DNA of 64,000 nt from RBG-13-51-18 sp050014095 (GTDB lineage Bacteria > Chloroflexota > Dehalococcoidia > Dehalococcoidales > RBG-16-60-22). This document shows positions 16,491 through 25,399 of this stretch, piece after piece. Every line of letters starts with the position of its first letter. The first letter of the stretch is position 1. The position numbers and the translations under genes are program-made. The notes under the pieces are model-generated. The model was not told the DNA's origin, did not search any database, and saw nothing but the letters and a program-made list of their open reading frames with translations. The DNA lies in the NCBI GenBank assembly GCA_050014095.1, contig JBEKDZ010000003.1, positions 124,001-188,000 of the forward strand, written 5' to 3'.

Positions 16491-18098
16491 TTATTCACTC
16501 CAGGTTATAAAAGGCTTTTTGATTTCGACCATGGCGTTAACGATTAGCTCCGCGATGCCGCCGCACCGAATGCCGGATTTCTCCCATGCCCCGTAATATT
16601 TAAATATATCACGCAACTGGAGCTTACAGTTCAGGCACGGGACGGCAACGTATTTTTTCACCCCCGGACCCGGCCGGTCGGCGAAAGCTTCGAGAATTTG
16701 CTTGAACTTTATCCTGCCGGAGACATTCGTCTTCCAGTCGGTAAAATTGACACCGGAGATGACGCTTAAGCCCCCGCCCCCACCACAGCAGTAGTTATCC
16801 ACACCATGGGGCGTCATCTCGCGGAACTGCGGGCAGAGATAGCGCAGAACGCGCCGCTGCGGCTCGACGATGCCCAGGTTCCTGACGATGTTACACGGGT
16901 CATGTAGCGTCACCGGGAAATCGTTTTTCGCGGGGTCAAACTTTATTTTACCGCTAAAGACGATATCCTCAAGGAAAGTCATAGCGTCCTGCCGCGGAAT
17001 GTTCAGGTCGCCGGTGAGCAGTCGGTCAGCTACGGTTATCAGGGCTTTATGCTCGTGTCCGCACTCCCCCATGACTATTTTTTTCACCTTAAGCTTCCGG
17101 GCGATTTGCGCATGCCTGGTGACAATCCGCGCCAGTTGGACATCGTCGTAGAACAGACCGTAATTTACGCCGTCATAGCCCGGCGCTTCGGAGGAAAGCG
17201 TCCAGTTGATGCCGGCAGCATTGCATAATATCGTAAAAGCGACGATGCTCTCCGGGAAAGACAGGATATCGCCGGCGCTATGCAATAGGAGAATATCCGC
17301 GCCTTCTTTATCCCAGGGAGTCTCGACCTTAATGCCTAAGGACTCGGTGAAATCCTCGTCCAGAAACTTGACATTATCCATCGCCACGGCGGGACGCATA
17401 CCCGTAGGAGAACCAATATCCAACTGCAGCACCGTGCCTTTTTCATGAAGCTCTTTGGGCGCCCAGCCCAACTCCTGACTGAACAGCTTGCGTAGCTCGC
17501 GGGTGATGAGGGCATTATCCACAGATATCGGGCAGGTCTGGGCGCAGCGCCGGCACAGGTTACAGCGATAAGCCAACTCGTAGAGTCGCGAAAGCGTCGC
17601 CCAGTTAAGCTCGATATCTGTCCCCTTGAGTTTAGTCGCCAGCTTCCCACCACGTTTAACGTATTTATCTATAAGACGACGGAATATCTCCGCGCGATAG
17701 GTGGGGCGATAGAGGTCGTTCTTACCGCTGGCGAGGTAAACATGGCAGGCATCGCTGCAGGTCTGGCATCGTGCGCAGTATTCCAGCGAAAGTAATAAAG
17801 GCTGCAAAAATGTCCAGTTATTTTCTTTGCTTAAAAGTTTTTTCAGCCCCGAGATAAACTGCCGGACGTACTTACTTTCTTCTTCCTTATTTTTCGGCTG
17901 CGGCAGCGCCAGGGCGGAAAAACCATCGAGATTGCTGACCAGCCTTGCTTGCTGCTCCGTGGTAAGCCGTTTTACAACCGGCAGCTCTTCACTTTTATCG
18001 TAAGGCGGTGGTAAAGGCATCAGTTCATCGAGATTAAACTCATTAAGCTGAATAGAGGCGTCCTTAGAGATATCGTTAAGCTTAAGATGCTTTTTCAT
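16491..18098 (-). CDS. DsrK/HdrD-like iron-sulfur protein
   Basis: 535 residues. An N-terminal region of about 95 residues is followed by two 4Fe-4S sites, CARCQTCSDACH (about residue 113) and CNLCRRCAQTCP (about 180). The C-terminal half has the CCG-type catalytic region: GECGHEHKA, then HDPCNIVRN, NYCCGGGGG and PCLNCKLQL. These motifs bind the special 4Fe-4S cluster that reduces disulfides in heterodisulfide reductase HdrD and in DsrK/TmcB. The gene starts inside the end of the DsrM-like gene (17-base overlap), and the DsrC gene follows after 32 bases. It probably passes electrons from membrane haem to the DsrC disulfide or a similar substrate. Confidence 0.88.
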   Translation of the reverse strand: MKKHLKLNDISKDASIQLNEFNLDELMPLPPPYDKSEELPVVKRLTTEQQARLVSNLDGFSALALPQPKNKEEESKYVRQFISGLKKLLSKENNWTFLQPLLLSLEYCARCQTCSDACHVYLASGKNDLYRPTYRAEIFRRLIDKYVKRGGKLATKLKGTDIELNWATLSRLYELAYRCNLCRRCAQTCPISVDNALITRELRKLFSQELGWAPKELHEKGTVLQLDIGSPTGMRPAVAMDNVKFLDEDFTESLGIKVETPWDKEGADILLLHSAGDILSFPESIVAFTILCNAAGINWTLSSEAPGYDGVNYGLFYDDVQLARIVTRHAQIARKLKVKKIVMGECGHEHKALITVADRLLTGDLNIPRQDAMTFLEDIVFSGKIKFDPAKNDFPVTLHDPCNIVRNLGIVEPQRRVLRYLCPQFREMTPHGVDNYCCGGGGGLSVISGVNFTDWKTNVSGRIKFKQILEAFADRPGPGVKKYVAVPCLNCKLQLRDIFKYYGAWEKSGIRCGGIAELIVNAMVEIKKPFITWSE

Positions 18099-18993
18099 CT
18101 GGCGTTTTTTCCGCAGCTATTTCCGCCCATGTCTTGCCGGAGGGGATATGGGGGGCGGACCAACTCGATGTTTGACTTTGTAGTTCGTTTAGTCCTGCTT
18201 CCATCTTCGTGTTTAGCGGTTCATCGTTCCAGCGTACCGCGTGATAGGTAAAATACTTGATGATAAAATGCGTCATATCCGTCAGGGGAAGGTAAATCAA
18301 GAACAATAACAATAAAACCAAGTGCACCGCCAGGGGAGTTGCTATGGTGATAGCGGTATTTAGAGTAAGAAGGTTACGCGTAAAAAGACTCATTGTTAAG
18401 GCAAAATTGCTGACATTAAACCAGGCGATAATGCCGCTGATGAATACTGCTGCCAGAAAAATAAGGCGAAAATATATCGCCAAGCTGCCGAAATACCTTA
18501 AACCGGCATCAAGGCTGCGTTTGAAAATAAGACCGATGGCGCCAAAGCACCCCAGTATATAACCCGCTAAAGCGATAACCGCGGCAATACTTTCGAGGGC
18601 ATCCAGAGCAGAAGCGGGCGTACCGGTAATCATCAACAGGGCGTTAACTATATATAGTAAAATCGAGAGGATAACCAGATATATGCCGATATGCATGGAA
18701 AACGAAAACGGCCAAAGCGTGCGGTTATTCTTCCAGACACCCTTGAAAAGTAACATCTCTTTGGCCATATAGATTACCACTGCGACGAGGGACTTCCGCC
18801 TTTTTTTATGCCGCTTTTCATATCCTTCGAGATAAAAACCGCTATATTTATTTTTGCTCTTTTCGTGAGGTATCGGCGCCAGCTCCCATCTTAAGTGTTC
18901 CGGCATCCTGGCTATTTTGATCAATTTAGCCGTTACCATCAGGATAAGAAAAACGAAGGTAAAATACGTCAGCGCGATGAGGAAAATGCCCAT
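18082..18993 (-). CDS. DsrM/NarI-like membrane cytochrome b subunit
   Basis: 303 residues with about six hydrophobic helices: the N-terminal one, a pair around residues 95-150, and three more between 165 and 245. Histidines inside helices (for example MHIGIYLV, and LAVHLVLLL near the end) are candidate haem b ligands, as in the NarI/DsrM/HdrE family. This subunit would exchange electrons with menaquinone and hand them to the coupled DsrK-like protein. A basic loop (EGYEKRHKKRRK) faces the cytoplasm. It lies 33 bases after the redox protein gene at 19027 and overlaps dsrK-like by 17 bases, so all four genes form one operon. Confidence 0.83.
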   Translation of the reverse strand: MGIFLIALTYFTFVFLILMVTAKLIKIARMPEHLRWELAPIPHEKSKNKYSGFYLEGYEKRHKKRRKSLVAVVIYMAKEMLLFKGVWKNNRTLWPFSFSMHIGIYLVILSILLYIVNALLMITGTPASALDALESIAAVIALAGYILGCFGAIGLIFKRSLDAGLRYFGSLAIYFRLIFLAAVFISGIIAWFNVSNFALTMSLFTRNLLTLNTAITIATPLAVHLVLLLLFLIYLPLTDMTHFIIKYFTYHAVRWNDEPLNTKMEAGLNELQSQTSSWSAPHIPSGKTWAEIAAEKTPDEKAS

Positions 18994-19026
18994 CTATACC
19001 CCCGAGAATATTCATTATGAAAAGTC

Positions 19027-19707
19027 TTAATTCAAATGAAATTTATCGGTTTTCAAGCGCTCGGTATTAACGTTATCTGTTTTCATGCTATCAATGATGA
19101 ACCCCGCCGCCAGCTTGGCGCCAATACCCGGCGGCAGACCGCATTTTTCAAAGCCCTTCTCCCCGGCAAAGGTCATCATCGCTTCTTCGCTGTCACCAGG
19201 ATTCAGCTTTCGCCCCAGTATCACCGTTTCAATGATGTCCGAGCAGTAGAGATGCCCTACGGCGTCTTCAAAGTAAGCCATGAACTTCTGGGATATCGAA
19301 ATCGTCTTATTCATCGCCTCGTAGTCCAGCCGGTTATCGCTACCGAAATATAGTCCGAAGGCAATCAGGCTGCCGGTAATACCGCCGCAGATTTCACCCG
19401 TCCCGCCGATGCCGGGAAAAGGCGTAAGCGCTTTTATAATTTCCATATTGCCCAGCCCGAACTCTTCCAGCAGCGCCATGGCGGTGCCCTGGGCGCAGTT
19501 TTTAAAAATAAAGTTATACTCCTCGGCGCGCAGCTGCACGCGGTCGAGGATTTCTTCCTTCTTGGCTTTCATTTCCACCGGGTCGAGTTTTTTACGCGGA
19601 ATCCCCTTTTCCGTCAGCAGCTTAACCCGGGTCTCGATAGCTCCTACGTCCCAGACACGATTCGCCAACTCATCAACTTTTTTCTTCAGCGCCGTATAAT
19701 CCGTCAT
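19027..19707 (-). CDS. C_GCAxxG_C_C-family redox protein
   Basis: 226 residues. The signature appears as NCAQGTAMALLEEFG near residue 90, then EICGGITGSLIAFGL, then two separate later cysteines (HLYCSD and FEKCGLPPG). This matches the C_GCAxxG_C_C family of putative redox-active proteins, although here the first motif reads NCAQG rather than GCAxxG. The N-terminal 70 residues are a charged helical part. The ATG follows AGGAGGTATCTGGCTT. It is the first gene of the DsrM-DsrK-DsrC operon, so it may be a further thiol partner. Its substrate is not known. Confidence 0.78.
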   Translation of the reverse strand: MTDYTALKKKVDELANRVWDVGAIETRVKLLTEKGIPRKKLDPVEMKAKKEEILDRVQLRAEEYNFIFKNCAQGTAMALLEEFGLGNMEIIKALTPFPGIGGTGEICGGITGSLIAFGLYFGSDNRLDYEAMNKTISISQKFMAYFEDAVGHLYCSDIIETVILGRKLNPGDSEEAMMTFAGEKGFEKCGLPPGIGAKLAAGFIIDSMKTDNVNTERLKTDKFHLN

Positions 19708-19854
19708 AAGCCAGATACCTCCTCGATTTCCTTTTCGATAACACTATCCCCAGGGTGGTATTATTATACCCGATTATCGCCAGGTTGGTAAAAGCTGCTT
19801 TAACCCTATCCACTTCAAGACAGGTAATAACCAATTACTGGGACTTCAGTCCCA

Positions 19855-21492
19855 CTATTTTGATTTTTTCTTGAGCTCTTCCGAAACCGGGTGATAATGC
19901 TGACGAAGAGGGATTTCCTTGAGGAAAAGATTGATGACGAAAGCGACAAGGATAGCAATAAAAGCATAAAGAAAAACTTGACCAATAGAGGAAGATAACG
20001 CCTCGCGGAGTGCTTGCATTACCCTGTCTAGTAGAGTCCCGCTTTTATCTCCTATGTTCGTAACAAGTCCCTGTAGTTGGGCTTGTGCATCGGTGCTCAC
20101 TAGAGCCTGTGGATTGCTCATCAGGCTATTTAGCTGTTGTGACGGCACCCCGTTGATAAATTCCGGAGGAAGCTTCGCAACTAAGCCTGCAGCAAATTGG
20201 TTATTCATTATCGAGCCAAATACCGCCAGACCCACCGAGCCTCCTAAAGAGCGTAGAAAAGCCGTCGATGCTGTTGCTGTGCCAAGCACCTTATATGGCA
20301 CTGCATTTTGTACTGCCAGCAGGTAAAGCGGCATGGTGATACCTAGACCGAAGCCGGCAATTACCATGTTTCTTATGGCTTCACCGTTGGTGGTATCGAT
20401 ATTCATACGAGAAAGTAACCAAAGACCTATAGTCATTAACGCCAAGCCCACTGCACCCTGAATACGATAATGACCGCCAGCCCGTGCCAGGAGTTGGCCG
20501 GAAATAAAGCTGCCGAACACATTCCCCAGCATCATCGGCATGATAAAGGTGCCGCTCGAGGTTGCGCTAGACCCGAGGACGCCCTGGAAGAAAAGCGGGA
20601 TAAAAGTGATGGCTCCGAACATCCCGGCGCCCGTAAGAAATATCATCACGGCGGAAATAGACACAATACGGTCTTTAAAGATAGTAAGAGGAATAATCGG
20701 CTCTTTGACCCTCGTTTCCACCCAGAGAAAAATCACCAGCGCCGCGGCGGCAAAAACGAACATGCCGATTATCTCCATCGAGCCCCAGGGGTATTCCACA
20801 CCACCCCAAGATAAAGCCAGCATTAACGACACTATACCCAGTATCAGCAACACAACGCCAACGTAATCGATATCGTGCTTAAGATTATCCGGCCGGAAAT
20901 TAGGGAAGAAAAAGATAAATAACACCAAAATGATAACACCCAGCGGTATATTAATGAAGAAGACCCAGTGCCAGGAAAGCTGGTCGGTAATATAGCCGCC
21001 CAACGTTGGCCCAACAATCGATGAAATGCCGAAGACGGCGCTCATAAAACCCTGGTACTTGCCCCTCACCGCCGGCGGGAAAAGGTCACCGATAACGGTA
21101 AAAGCGTTTGCCATCATAATGCCCGCGCCGATGCCCTGAATGCCGCGGAAGATGATAATCAGGTTCATGGTGTTGCTTAAACCGCACATGATGGATGCTA
21201 AAATAAAGAGTCCGATACCGCCGATATAGAAATACTTCCTGCCATAGATATCGGTTAGCTTGCCGGTAATCGGGACAGCTACCGCCGAGGTAATAATATA
21301 AGCGGTGGTAATCCAGGTGTACTGGCTGAAGCCACCCAGGTCGCTGATGATGCGCGGCATGGCCGTGCCGACCACGGTCTGGTCGAGTGCGCCCAGAAAC
21401 ATCGCCAGCATTACGCCAGCAAAGGTAATAATTATCTGTTTTCTGGGTAATGAGCTTAGTCCGAGTGGTAATGCCTGATTATCTTGAGTCAC
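19855..21492 (-). CDS. DHA2/EmrB-family drug:H+ antiporter (14 TM)
   Basis: 545 residues beginning at GTG; no other start lies before the first membrane helix. Fourteen hydrophobic segments are visible. Family motifs include LGALDQTVVGTAMPRI (helix 1), GKLTDIYGRKYFY (loop 2-3), FRGIQGIGAGIMM (helix 4) and GPTLGGYI (helix 5). Such carriers export drugs, lipids or hydrophobic metabolites. The large extracytoplasmic loop before the last helix is rich in Gln, Asn and Ser. The promoter region carries an operator nearly identical to one before the PadR gene at 37527, suggesting control by that repressor. No membrane-fusion partner is nearby. Confidence 0.9.
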   Translation of the reverse strand: MTQDNQALPLGLSSLPRKQIIITFAGVMLAMFLGALDQTVVGTAMPRIISDLGGFSQYTWITTAYIITSAVAVPITGKLTDIYGRKYFYIGGIGLFILASIMCGLSNTMNLIIIFRGIQGIGAGIMMANAFTVIGDLFPPAVRGKYQGFMSAVFGISSIVGPTLGGYITDQLSWHWVFFINIPLGVIILVLFIFFFPNFRPDNLKHDIDYVGVVLLILGIVSLMLALSWGGVEYPWGSMEIIGMFVFAAAALVIFLWVETRVKEPIIPLTIFKDRIVSISAVMIFLTGAGMFGAITFIPLFFQGVLGSSATSSGTFIMPMMLGNVFGSFISGQLLARAGGHYRIQGAVGLALMTIGLWLLSRMNIDTTNGEAIRNMVIAGFGLGITMPLYLLAVQNAVPYKVLGTATASTAFLRSLGGSVGLAVFGSIMNNQFAAGLVAKLPPEFINGVPSQQLNSLMSNPQALVSTDAQAQLQGLVTNIGDKSGTLLDRVMQALREALSSSIGQVFLYAFIAILVAFVINLFLKEIPLRQHYHPVSEELKKKSK

Positions 21493-21523
21493 GGAAATTT
21501 TTAAAAAATCTAGTTCTTTCTAG

Positions 21524-21540
21524 TTTCGATATATCGTAAT
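21524..21540 (-). promoter_or_regulatory. Operator-like site shared with the PadR promoter
   Basis: On the minus strand this reads ATTACGATATATCGAAA, directly after a TATAAT box (about 21543-21548) for the exporter gene. The sequence at 37483-37499 differs in only one of 17 bases and sits at the same place relative to its own TATAAT box. The centre CGATATATCG is palindromic. Confidence 0.6.
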
Positions 21541-21646
21541 AATTATATCATATCTGAAATCGATTTTATACCAGACCTAACCCCAAGAGTTGAAAAAACG
21601 TTGTATAATATAGTGAAGAAACAATAATGAAATGGAGGTAATTCTG

Positions 21647-22099
21647 GTGAAAAAACTGGTTATTTTAGGTCTGGTCTCTATGTTGCTGCTGCCCCTGCTA
21701 ACGCTTGGCTGCTCCGAAAAGGCAGCAACCGAAACCACCAGCTCCCCCAAAGACCAAACGGTAGCAATTACCCTGGATGAATTTGCCCAACAAAAAAGCA
21801 TGTTAAAGTACGTCGAAATGGTGAAATCCGGCACTTTAACGGTCAGGCTCGGCTCCAATCCCTCCACCGGATATAGCTGGGGAGACGCGCAGATAACCCA
21901 TCCGGATGTCATCAAACAGATATCACGTAATTATGAAAAGCCAACAGCTACCGGACTGATGGGTGCCCCCGGTACAGAAGTATGGGTTTTTGAAACGACG
22001 GATACTGGCCTGGCGATGATTAAAATGAGTTACAGTCGACCCTGGGAAACCGGGGCAAACGCTACTTTCGATATAACGGTTAACATTAATGTAAGATAA
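21647..22099 (+). CDS. Chagasin-type (I42) protease-inhibitor lipoprotein
   Basis: 150 residues from the GTG at 21647, chosen because GGAGGTAATTCTG precedes it; an earlier in-frame ATG at 21632 lacks a site. The signal peptide (MKKLVILGLVSMLLLPLL) ends in a lipobox TLGC, so the protein is a lipid-anchored envelope protein. The mature part has the chagasin signature: NPSTGYSW, then GAPGTEVWVF, then SRPWE, the three loops that block papain-like cysteine proteases. Length fits the family. It is monocistronic and ends at a strong terminator. Targets may be its own or foreign proteases. Confidence 0.87.
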   Translation: MKKLVILGLVSMLLLPLLTLGCSEKAATETTSSPKDQTVAITLDEFAQQKSMLKYVEMVKSGTLTVRLGSNPSTGYSWGDAQITHPDVIKQISRNYEKPTATGLMGAPGTEVWVFETTDTGLAMIKMSYSRPWETGANATFDITVNINVR

Positions 22100-22125
22100 A
22101 AAAACTGTTATTGATACATACTAAA

Positions 22126-22160
22126 GAAAAAGGGGAGAGTTATAAAACTCTCCCCTTTTT
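22126..22160 (+). terminator. Intrinsic terminator after the chagasin-like gene
   Basis: A perfect stem (AAAAAGGGGAGAGT with its complement) around TATAAA, with an A-run before and a T-run after, so it could work in both directions. Confidence 0.88.
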
Positions 22161-22225
22161 AACGACAAAGCATGACCTCCCCTCTCATGTTATAATATAC
22201 CAGCGTTGACATTAGGATCAGTTTT

Positions 22226-24592
22226 ATGAACGATAAAAGTCTGGAAATGCTGGAGTTCCCTAAAATAAGGGAGATGTTGGCGGACTATACCTCTTTTTCC
22301 GCCAGCCGTGAGCTGGCGATGAATCTGAAACCGCTACAGGATTACGACCGTATTTCATCGCTGCTCCAACAAACGGCGGAGGCGCGTTCGTTGCTTGGTT
22401 TGGACCGGGGCTTTTCTGTCGGCAGCGCGCATGATATCCGTGATAAAGTAAAGCTGGCGGCGCTGGAAGGCATCCTCGACCCCCTAAGCCTCCTGGAAGT
22501 CCAGCAGACGCTTGCCGCCCTTCATGACTTACGCCGCTACCTTAAGAGCATCGCCACAGATTTCCCTTTGCTTTGGAATATTGCGGAGGGTATCGCTGAA
22601 CTGCACCAGATTGAAAAAGACATCGGCGCCTGCATCGACCCGGCCGGAGAGGTGCTGGATACGGCGTCGCCGGCATTAGCCGGCATCCGCGCCCAGCTGC
22701 GCACTAGCCGCGCCGAGATACTGGAAAAACTTGAGACCATCGTCCGGTCGCCGCGGGGCGGCCGCATCCTCCAGGAGGACGTTATTACCGAACGCGAGGG
22801 ACGTTATGTCCTCCTCGTGAAACTCGAGCACCGCCACGATTTACGAGGCATCGTCCATGATATTTCCAATACCGGGGCAACCGTTTTTATGGAGCCGACC
22901 GCCACCGTGGGACTGGGCAACGCCATCAGGGAGCTGGTGGTTGAAGAAAGGCACGAGATAGAGAAAATCCTGCGTCTTTTAAGCGCCGAGGTAGGCGCTC
23001 ATATCGATGATATTACCCGCAGCATCGAGCTGACGGCGGAGCTTGACCTGATACTAGCCAAGGCGAGGTACGCCCGCCGTATTAACGCCGTCGAGCCAGT
23101 GATGATAGACCCAACAACTACCGATGGCAACGGCAAGAAAAAGACCGGTTACTTAAAGCTCGTCGATGCCCGCCATCCACTACTCGGCGATAAAGCCGTG
23201 CCGTTCTCGCTGGAGCTGGGGAATAGCTATTCGGTTCTGGTGATAACCGGACCCAATACCGGCGGCAAAACGGTTACGCTTAAGACTATCGGCCTTCTTA
23301 ATGTGATGGCGCAGGCAGGCCTGCCTATTCCCGCCGATAGTAAAAGCCAGCTGCCAATTCTCGATGGCGTTTTTGCCGATATCGGCGACGAGCAAAGCAT
23401 CGAGCAAACGCTATCCACTTTCAGCTGGCACATGGGTAATATCGTCCGCATTATCGGGCAAGCCGCCGGCAAAAGCCTGGTACTCCTCGACGAGCTAGGC
23501 ACCAGTACCGACCCCGCCGAAGGCTCCGCTCTAGCCAGAGCGATACTGCGTTATTTCCTATCCAAGGGCACGCTAACGGTGGCTACCACGCACTTCAGCG
23601 ACCTTAAGGCTTTCGCCCATACCACCACCGGACTGCATAACGCCTCGCTGGAGTTCGACCCCAAAACGCTGACCCCCACCTATCACCTGACCATCGGCAC
23701 TCCCGGGGGGAGCAACGCCATCGCCACCGCCGCCCGTTTAGGCCTATCAGCCGAAATTATTAACGACGCCCGCAGTATGCTTTCGGGTCATAGTCAGGAC
23801 CTGGAAGGCTTGCTGGCGAACCTGATGGAAGAAAAACAGAAAATAGCCTCCCTTGAGCGGGACTTAGCTGTAGAACGCGATGGCTTTAAGAGCCGTAACG
23901 CCGAGCTGGACAAGGAGCTGCAGCGGCTCAAGACCGAGGAAAGAAAAACCCTGCAGGCAGAGCGGGATGCTATTGTGCAGGAAGCGGCGGAGCTGCATAA
24001 AGAGATACGCCAGGCAGCCGCCGAGCTGCGCAAAGAAAGAACGTCCGCCACGCTGGAGCAGGCCAGACATTCCTTATCACAAGTGCGTGAGCAGCTCAAT
24101 AGCGAGGTCTGGCAGCCCCCCGCCGGCGAAACCCCCGAGGAAGATACCAGCGTTATCAAAATCGGGGATACGGTGCTGATAAAGGAAGCCGGTTTAATCG
24201 CCACGGTGCTTTCGATTTCCGAGGCATCGCAGGAGGTGGAGGTGCAGGCGGGGAAAACCAAAATGCGACTCGGTCTTAATGGTGTGGTCAAGACGACGCC
24301 GACGACGGATAAATTTGCTCCTCCCCCCACCAGAATCCCATCCGCCCGACATGTACCGATGGAGCTTGACCTGCGCGGCAAACGCGCCGATGAAGTTGAA
24401 CCGGCGTTGGACGCCTATTTAAACGACGCCGCGCGGTCCAATATCATAGAGGCCCGCATCATTCATGGTATTGCCACAGGAACAGTACGCAGCATCGTGC
24501 GTGATTTCTTGAAAAACCACCCTCTGGCTAAGTCCTTCCGCACCGGCACACGCGAAGAAGGCGGCGACGGCGTTACCGTGGTCAGATTATAA
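22226..24592 (+). CDS. mutS2: MutS2 (ribosome-collision/recombination ATPase with Smr domain)
   Basis: 788 residues, the usual MutS2 length, from ATG after AGGA. The clamp/lever part (1-300) has no mismatch-recognition domain. The ATPase shows GPNTGGKTVTLKT (about residue 341), the Walker B region LVLLDELGTSTDPAEGSALA and a conserved TTHFSDLK. A long coiled coil (about 520-630) is followed by a KOW-like strand region. The C-terminal Smr nuclease-like domain contains LDLRGKRADE and IIHGIATGTVR. Recent work on Bacillus MutS2 shows it recognises collided ribosomes and splits them; older work ties it to recombination control. The Vms1/VLRF1-like gene 56 bases downstream fits the ribosome role. 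Confidence 0.95.
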   Translation: MNDKSLEMLEFPKIREMLADYTSFSASRELAMNLKPLQDYDRISSLLQQTAEARSLLGLDRGFSVGSAHDIRDKVKLAALEGILDPLSLLEVQQTLAALHDLRRYLKSIATDFPLLWNIAEGIAELHQIEKDIGACIDPAGEVLDTASPALAGIRAQLRTSRAEILEKLETIVRSPRGGRILQEDVITEREGRYVLLVKLEHRHDLRGIVHDISNTGATVFMEPTATVGLGNAIRELVVEERHEIEKILRLLSAEVGAHIDDITRSIELTAELDLILAKARYARRINAVEPVMIDPTTTDGNGKKKTGYLKLVDARHPLLGDKAVPFSLELGNSYSVLVITGPNTGGKTVTLKTIGLLNVMAQAGLPIPADSKSQLPILDGVFADIGDEQSIEQTLSTFSWHMGNIVRIIGQAAGKSLVLLDELGTSTDPAEGSALARAILRYFLSKGTLTVATTHFSDLKAFAHTTTGLHNASLEFDPKTLTPTYHLTIGTPGGSNAIATAARLGLSAEIINDARSMLSGHSQDLEGLLANLMEEKQKIASLERDLAVERDGFKSRNAELDKELQRLKTEERKTLQAERDAIVQEAAELHKEIRQAAAELRKERTSATLEQARHSLSQVREQLNSEVWQPPAGETPEEDTSVIKIGDTVLIKEAGLIATVLSISEASQEVEVQAGKTKMRLGLNGVVKTTPTTDKFAPPPTRIPSARHVPMELDLRGKRADEVEPALDAYLNDAARSNIIEARIIHGIATGTVRSIVRDFLKNHPLAKSFRTGTREEGGDGVTVVRL

Positions 24593-24598
24593 TTTCCT

Positions 24599-24640
24599 AT
24601 TGTCATTCTGAAGGAGCGGAGCGACTGAAGAATCCGCTAT
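24599..24640. repeat. Dispersed palindromic-type repeat between mutS2 and the VLRF1-like gene
   Basis: The sequence TGTCATTCTGAAGGAGCGGA and the following GCGACTGAAGAATC resemble a widespread intergenic repeat type that I know from related genomes. Only one copy is seen here. It fills almost the whole gap and leaves no ribosome site before the next ATG. Confidence 0.5.
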
Positions 24641-24648
24641 CGCGTCAA

Positions 24649-25389
24649 ATGAAAAAATACGTTCTTAGTCGAACCAAAACACTGGCTCTACTAGATTATC
24701 TGGCAGGTTCATCCGGTGATACTGACCAGACTCTTTATCTGCCACCCCGCCTCTCCCCCACCAAACTGGAAAATATCATTAAAGATGTGAACATTTCTTC
24801 AAAGGTGTCTGATGAACTCATCAAGGTTTACACTGCTTCCCCCACCGGCGTGGCTATTTACCGCGCAGGAGGACAAATTCGCCTCGTTATACCGCCGTTC
24901 CCTCTAAAAGAAATCACTATTTTTGCCACGGCGGAAACAGCGCCTTTACGCTCTTTACTGGAACGCGATTACCTTATCGGATTGGTGCTGGTGCGACTGG
25001 GTTCTTATGCCATCGGCGTCTGCCGCGGCGATAAGCTGGTAAGCAGCAAGGTAGGCACGGGACTCGTTCATGGAAGGCATCGTCAAGGCGGTTCTTCGTC
25101 GCACCGTTTCGAGCGCCACCGCGATAAGCAGATTGAGTCCTTCCTCATCCGCGTCTGCGGTCATATCCGTGAACAATTTGAACCTTATGTAAAGTTGATG
25201 GATTATATCGTCTATGGCGGCGCCCGTACGACGATTCTGACGGCACAGAAATACTGTCCCTGGCTGGAGAAGCTGGATAAACCCACCCTTCCTCCCCTCC
25301 TCGATATCCCCGAGCCGCGCTTACCCGTTCTGCAAGCGGCTGTCAGCCGTATATGGTCGAGCACGCTTTACGATTTCAGCGAGGACTAG
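24649..25389 (+). CDS. Vms1/VLRF1-like peptidyl-tRNA hydrolase (release-factor-fold protein)
   Basis: 246 residues. The middle part follows the acVLRF1/Vms1 pattern: LVLVRLGSYAIGVCRGDKLV, then SSKVGTG, then a GRHRQGGSSSHRFERHRDKQ loop, then DYIVYGG and later LLDIPEPRLPVLQAAV. In Vms1/ANKZF1 and actinobacterial VLRF1 this eRF1-like domain cleaves peptidyl-tRNA on split ribosomes using a glutamine in the GSQ-like loop (GGWSQxRF in actinobacteria). Here the matching position is Ser (GGSSSHRF), so the catalytic Gln appears replaced. The gene follows mutS2 on the same strand. No ribosome site is visible before ATG, so coupling or a leaderless start is possible. Confidence 0.78.
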   Translation: MKKYVLSRTKTLALLDYLAGSSGDTDQTLYLPPRLSPTKLENIIKDVNISSKVSDELIKVYTASPTGVAIYRAGGQIRLVIPPFPLKEITIFATAETAPLRSLLERDYLIGLVLVRLGSYAIGVCRGDKLVSSKVGTGLVHGRHRQGGSSSHRFERHRDKQIESFLIRVCGHIREQFEPYVKLMDYIVYGGARTTILTAQKYCPWLEKLDKPTLPPLLDIPEPRLPVLQAAVSRIWSSTLYDFSED

Positions 25390-25399
25390 TCCGCATAAC

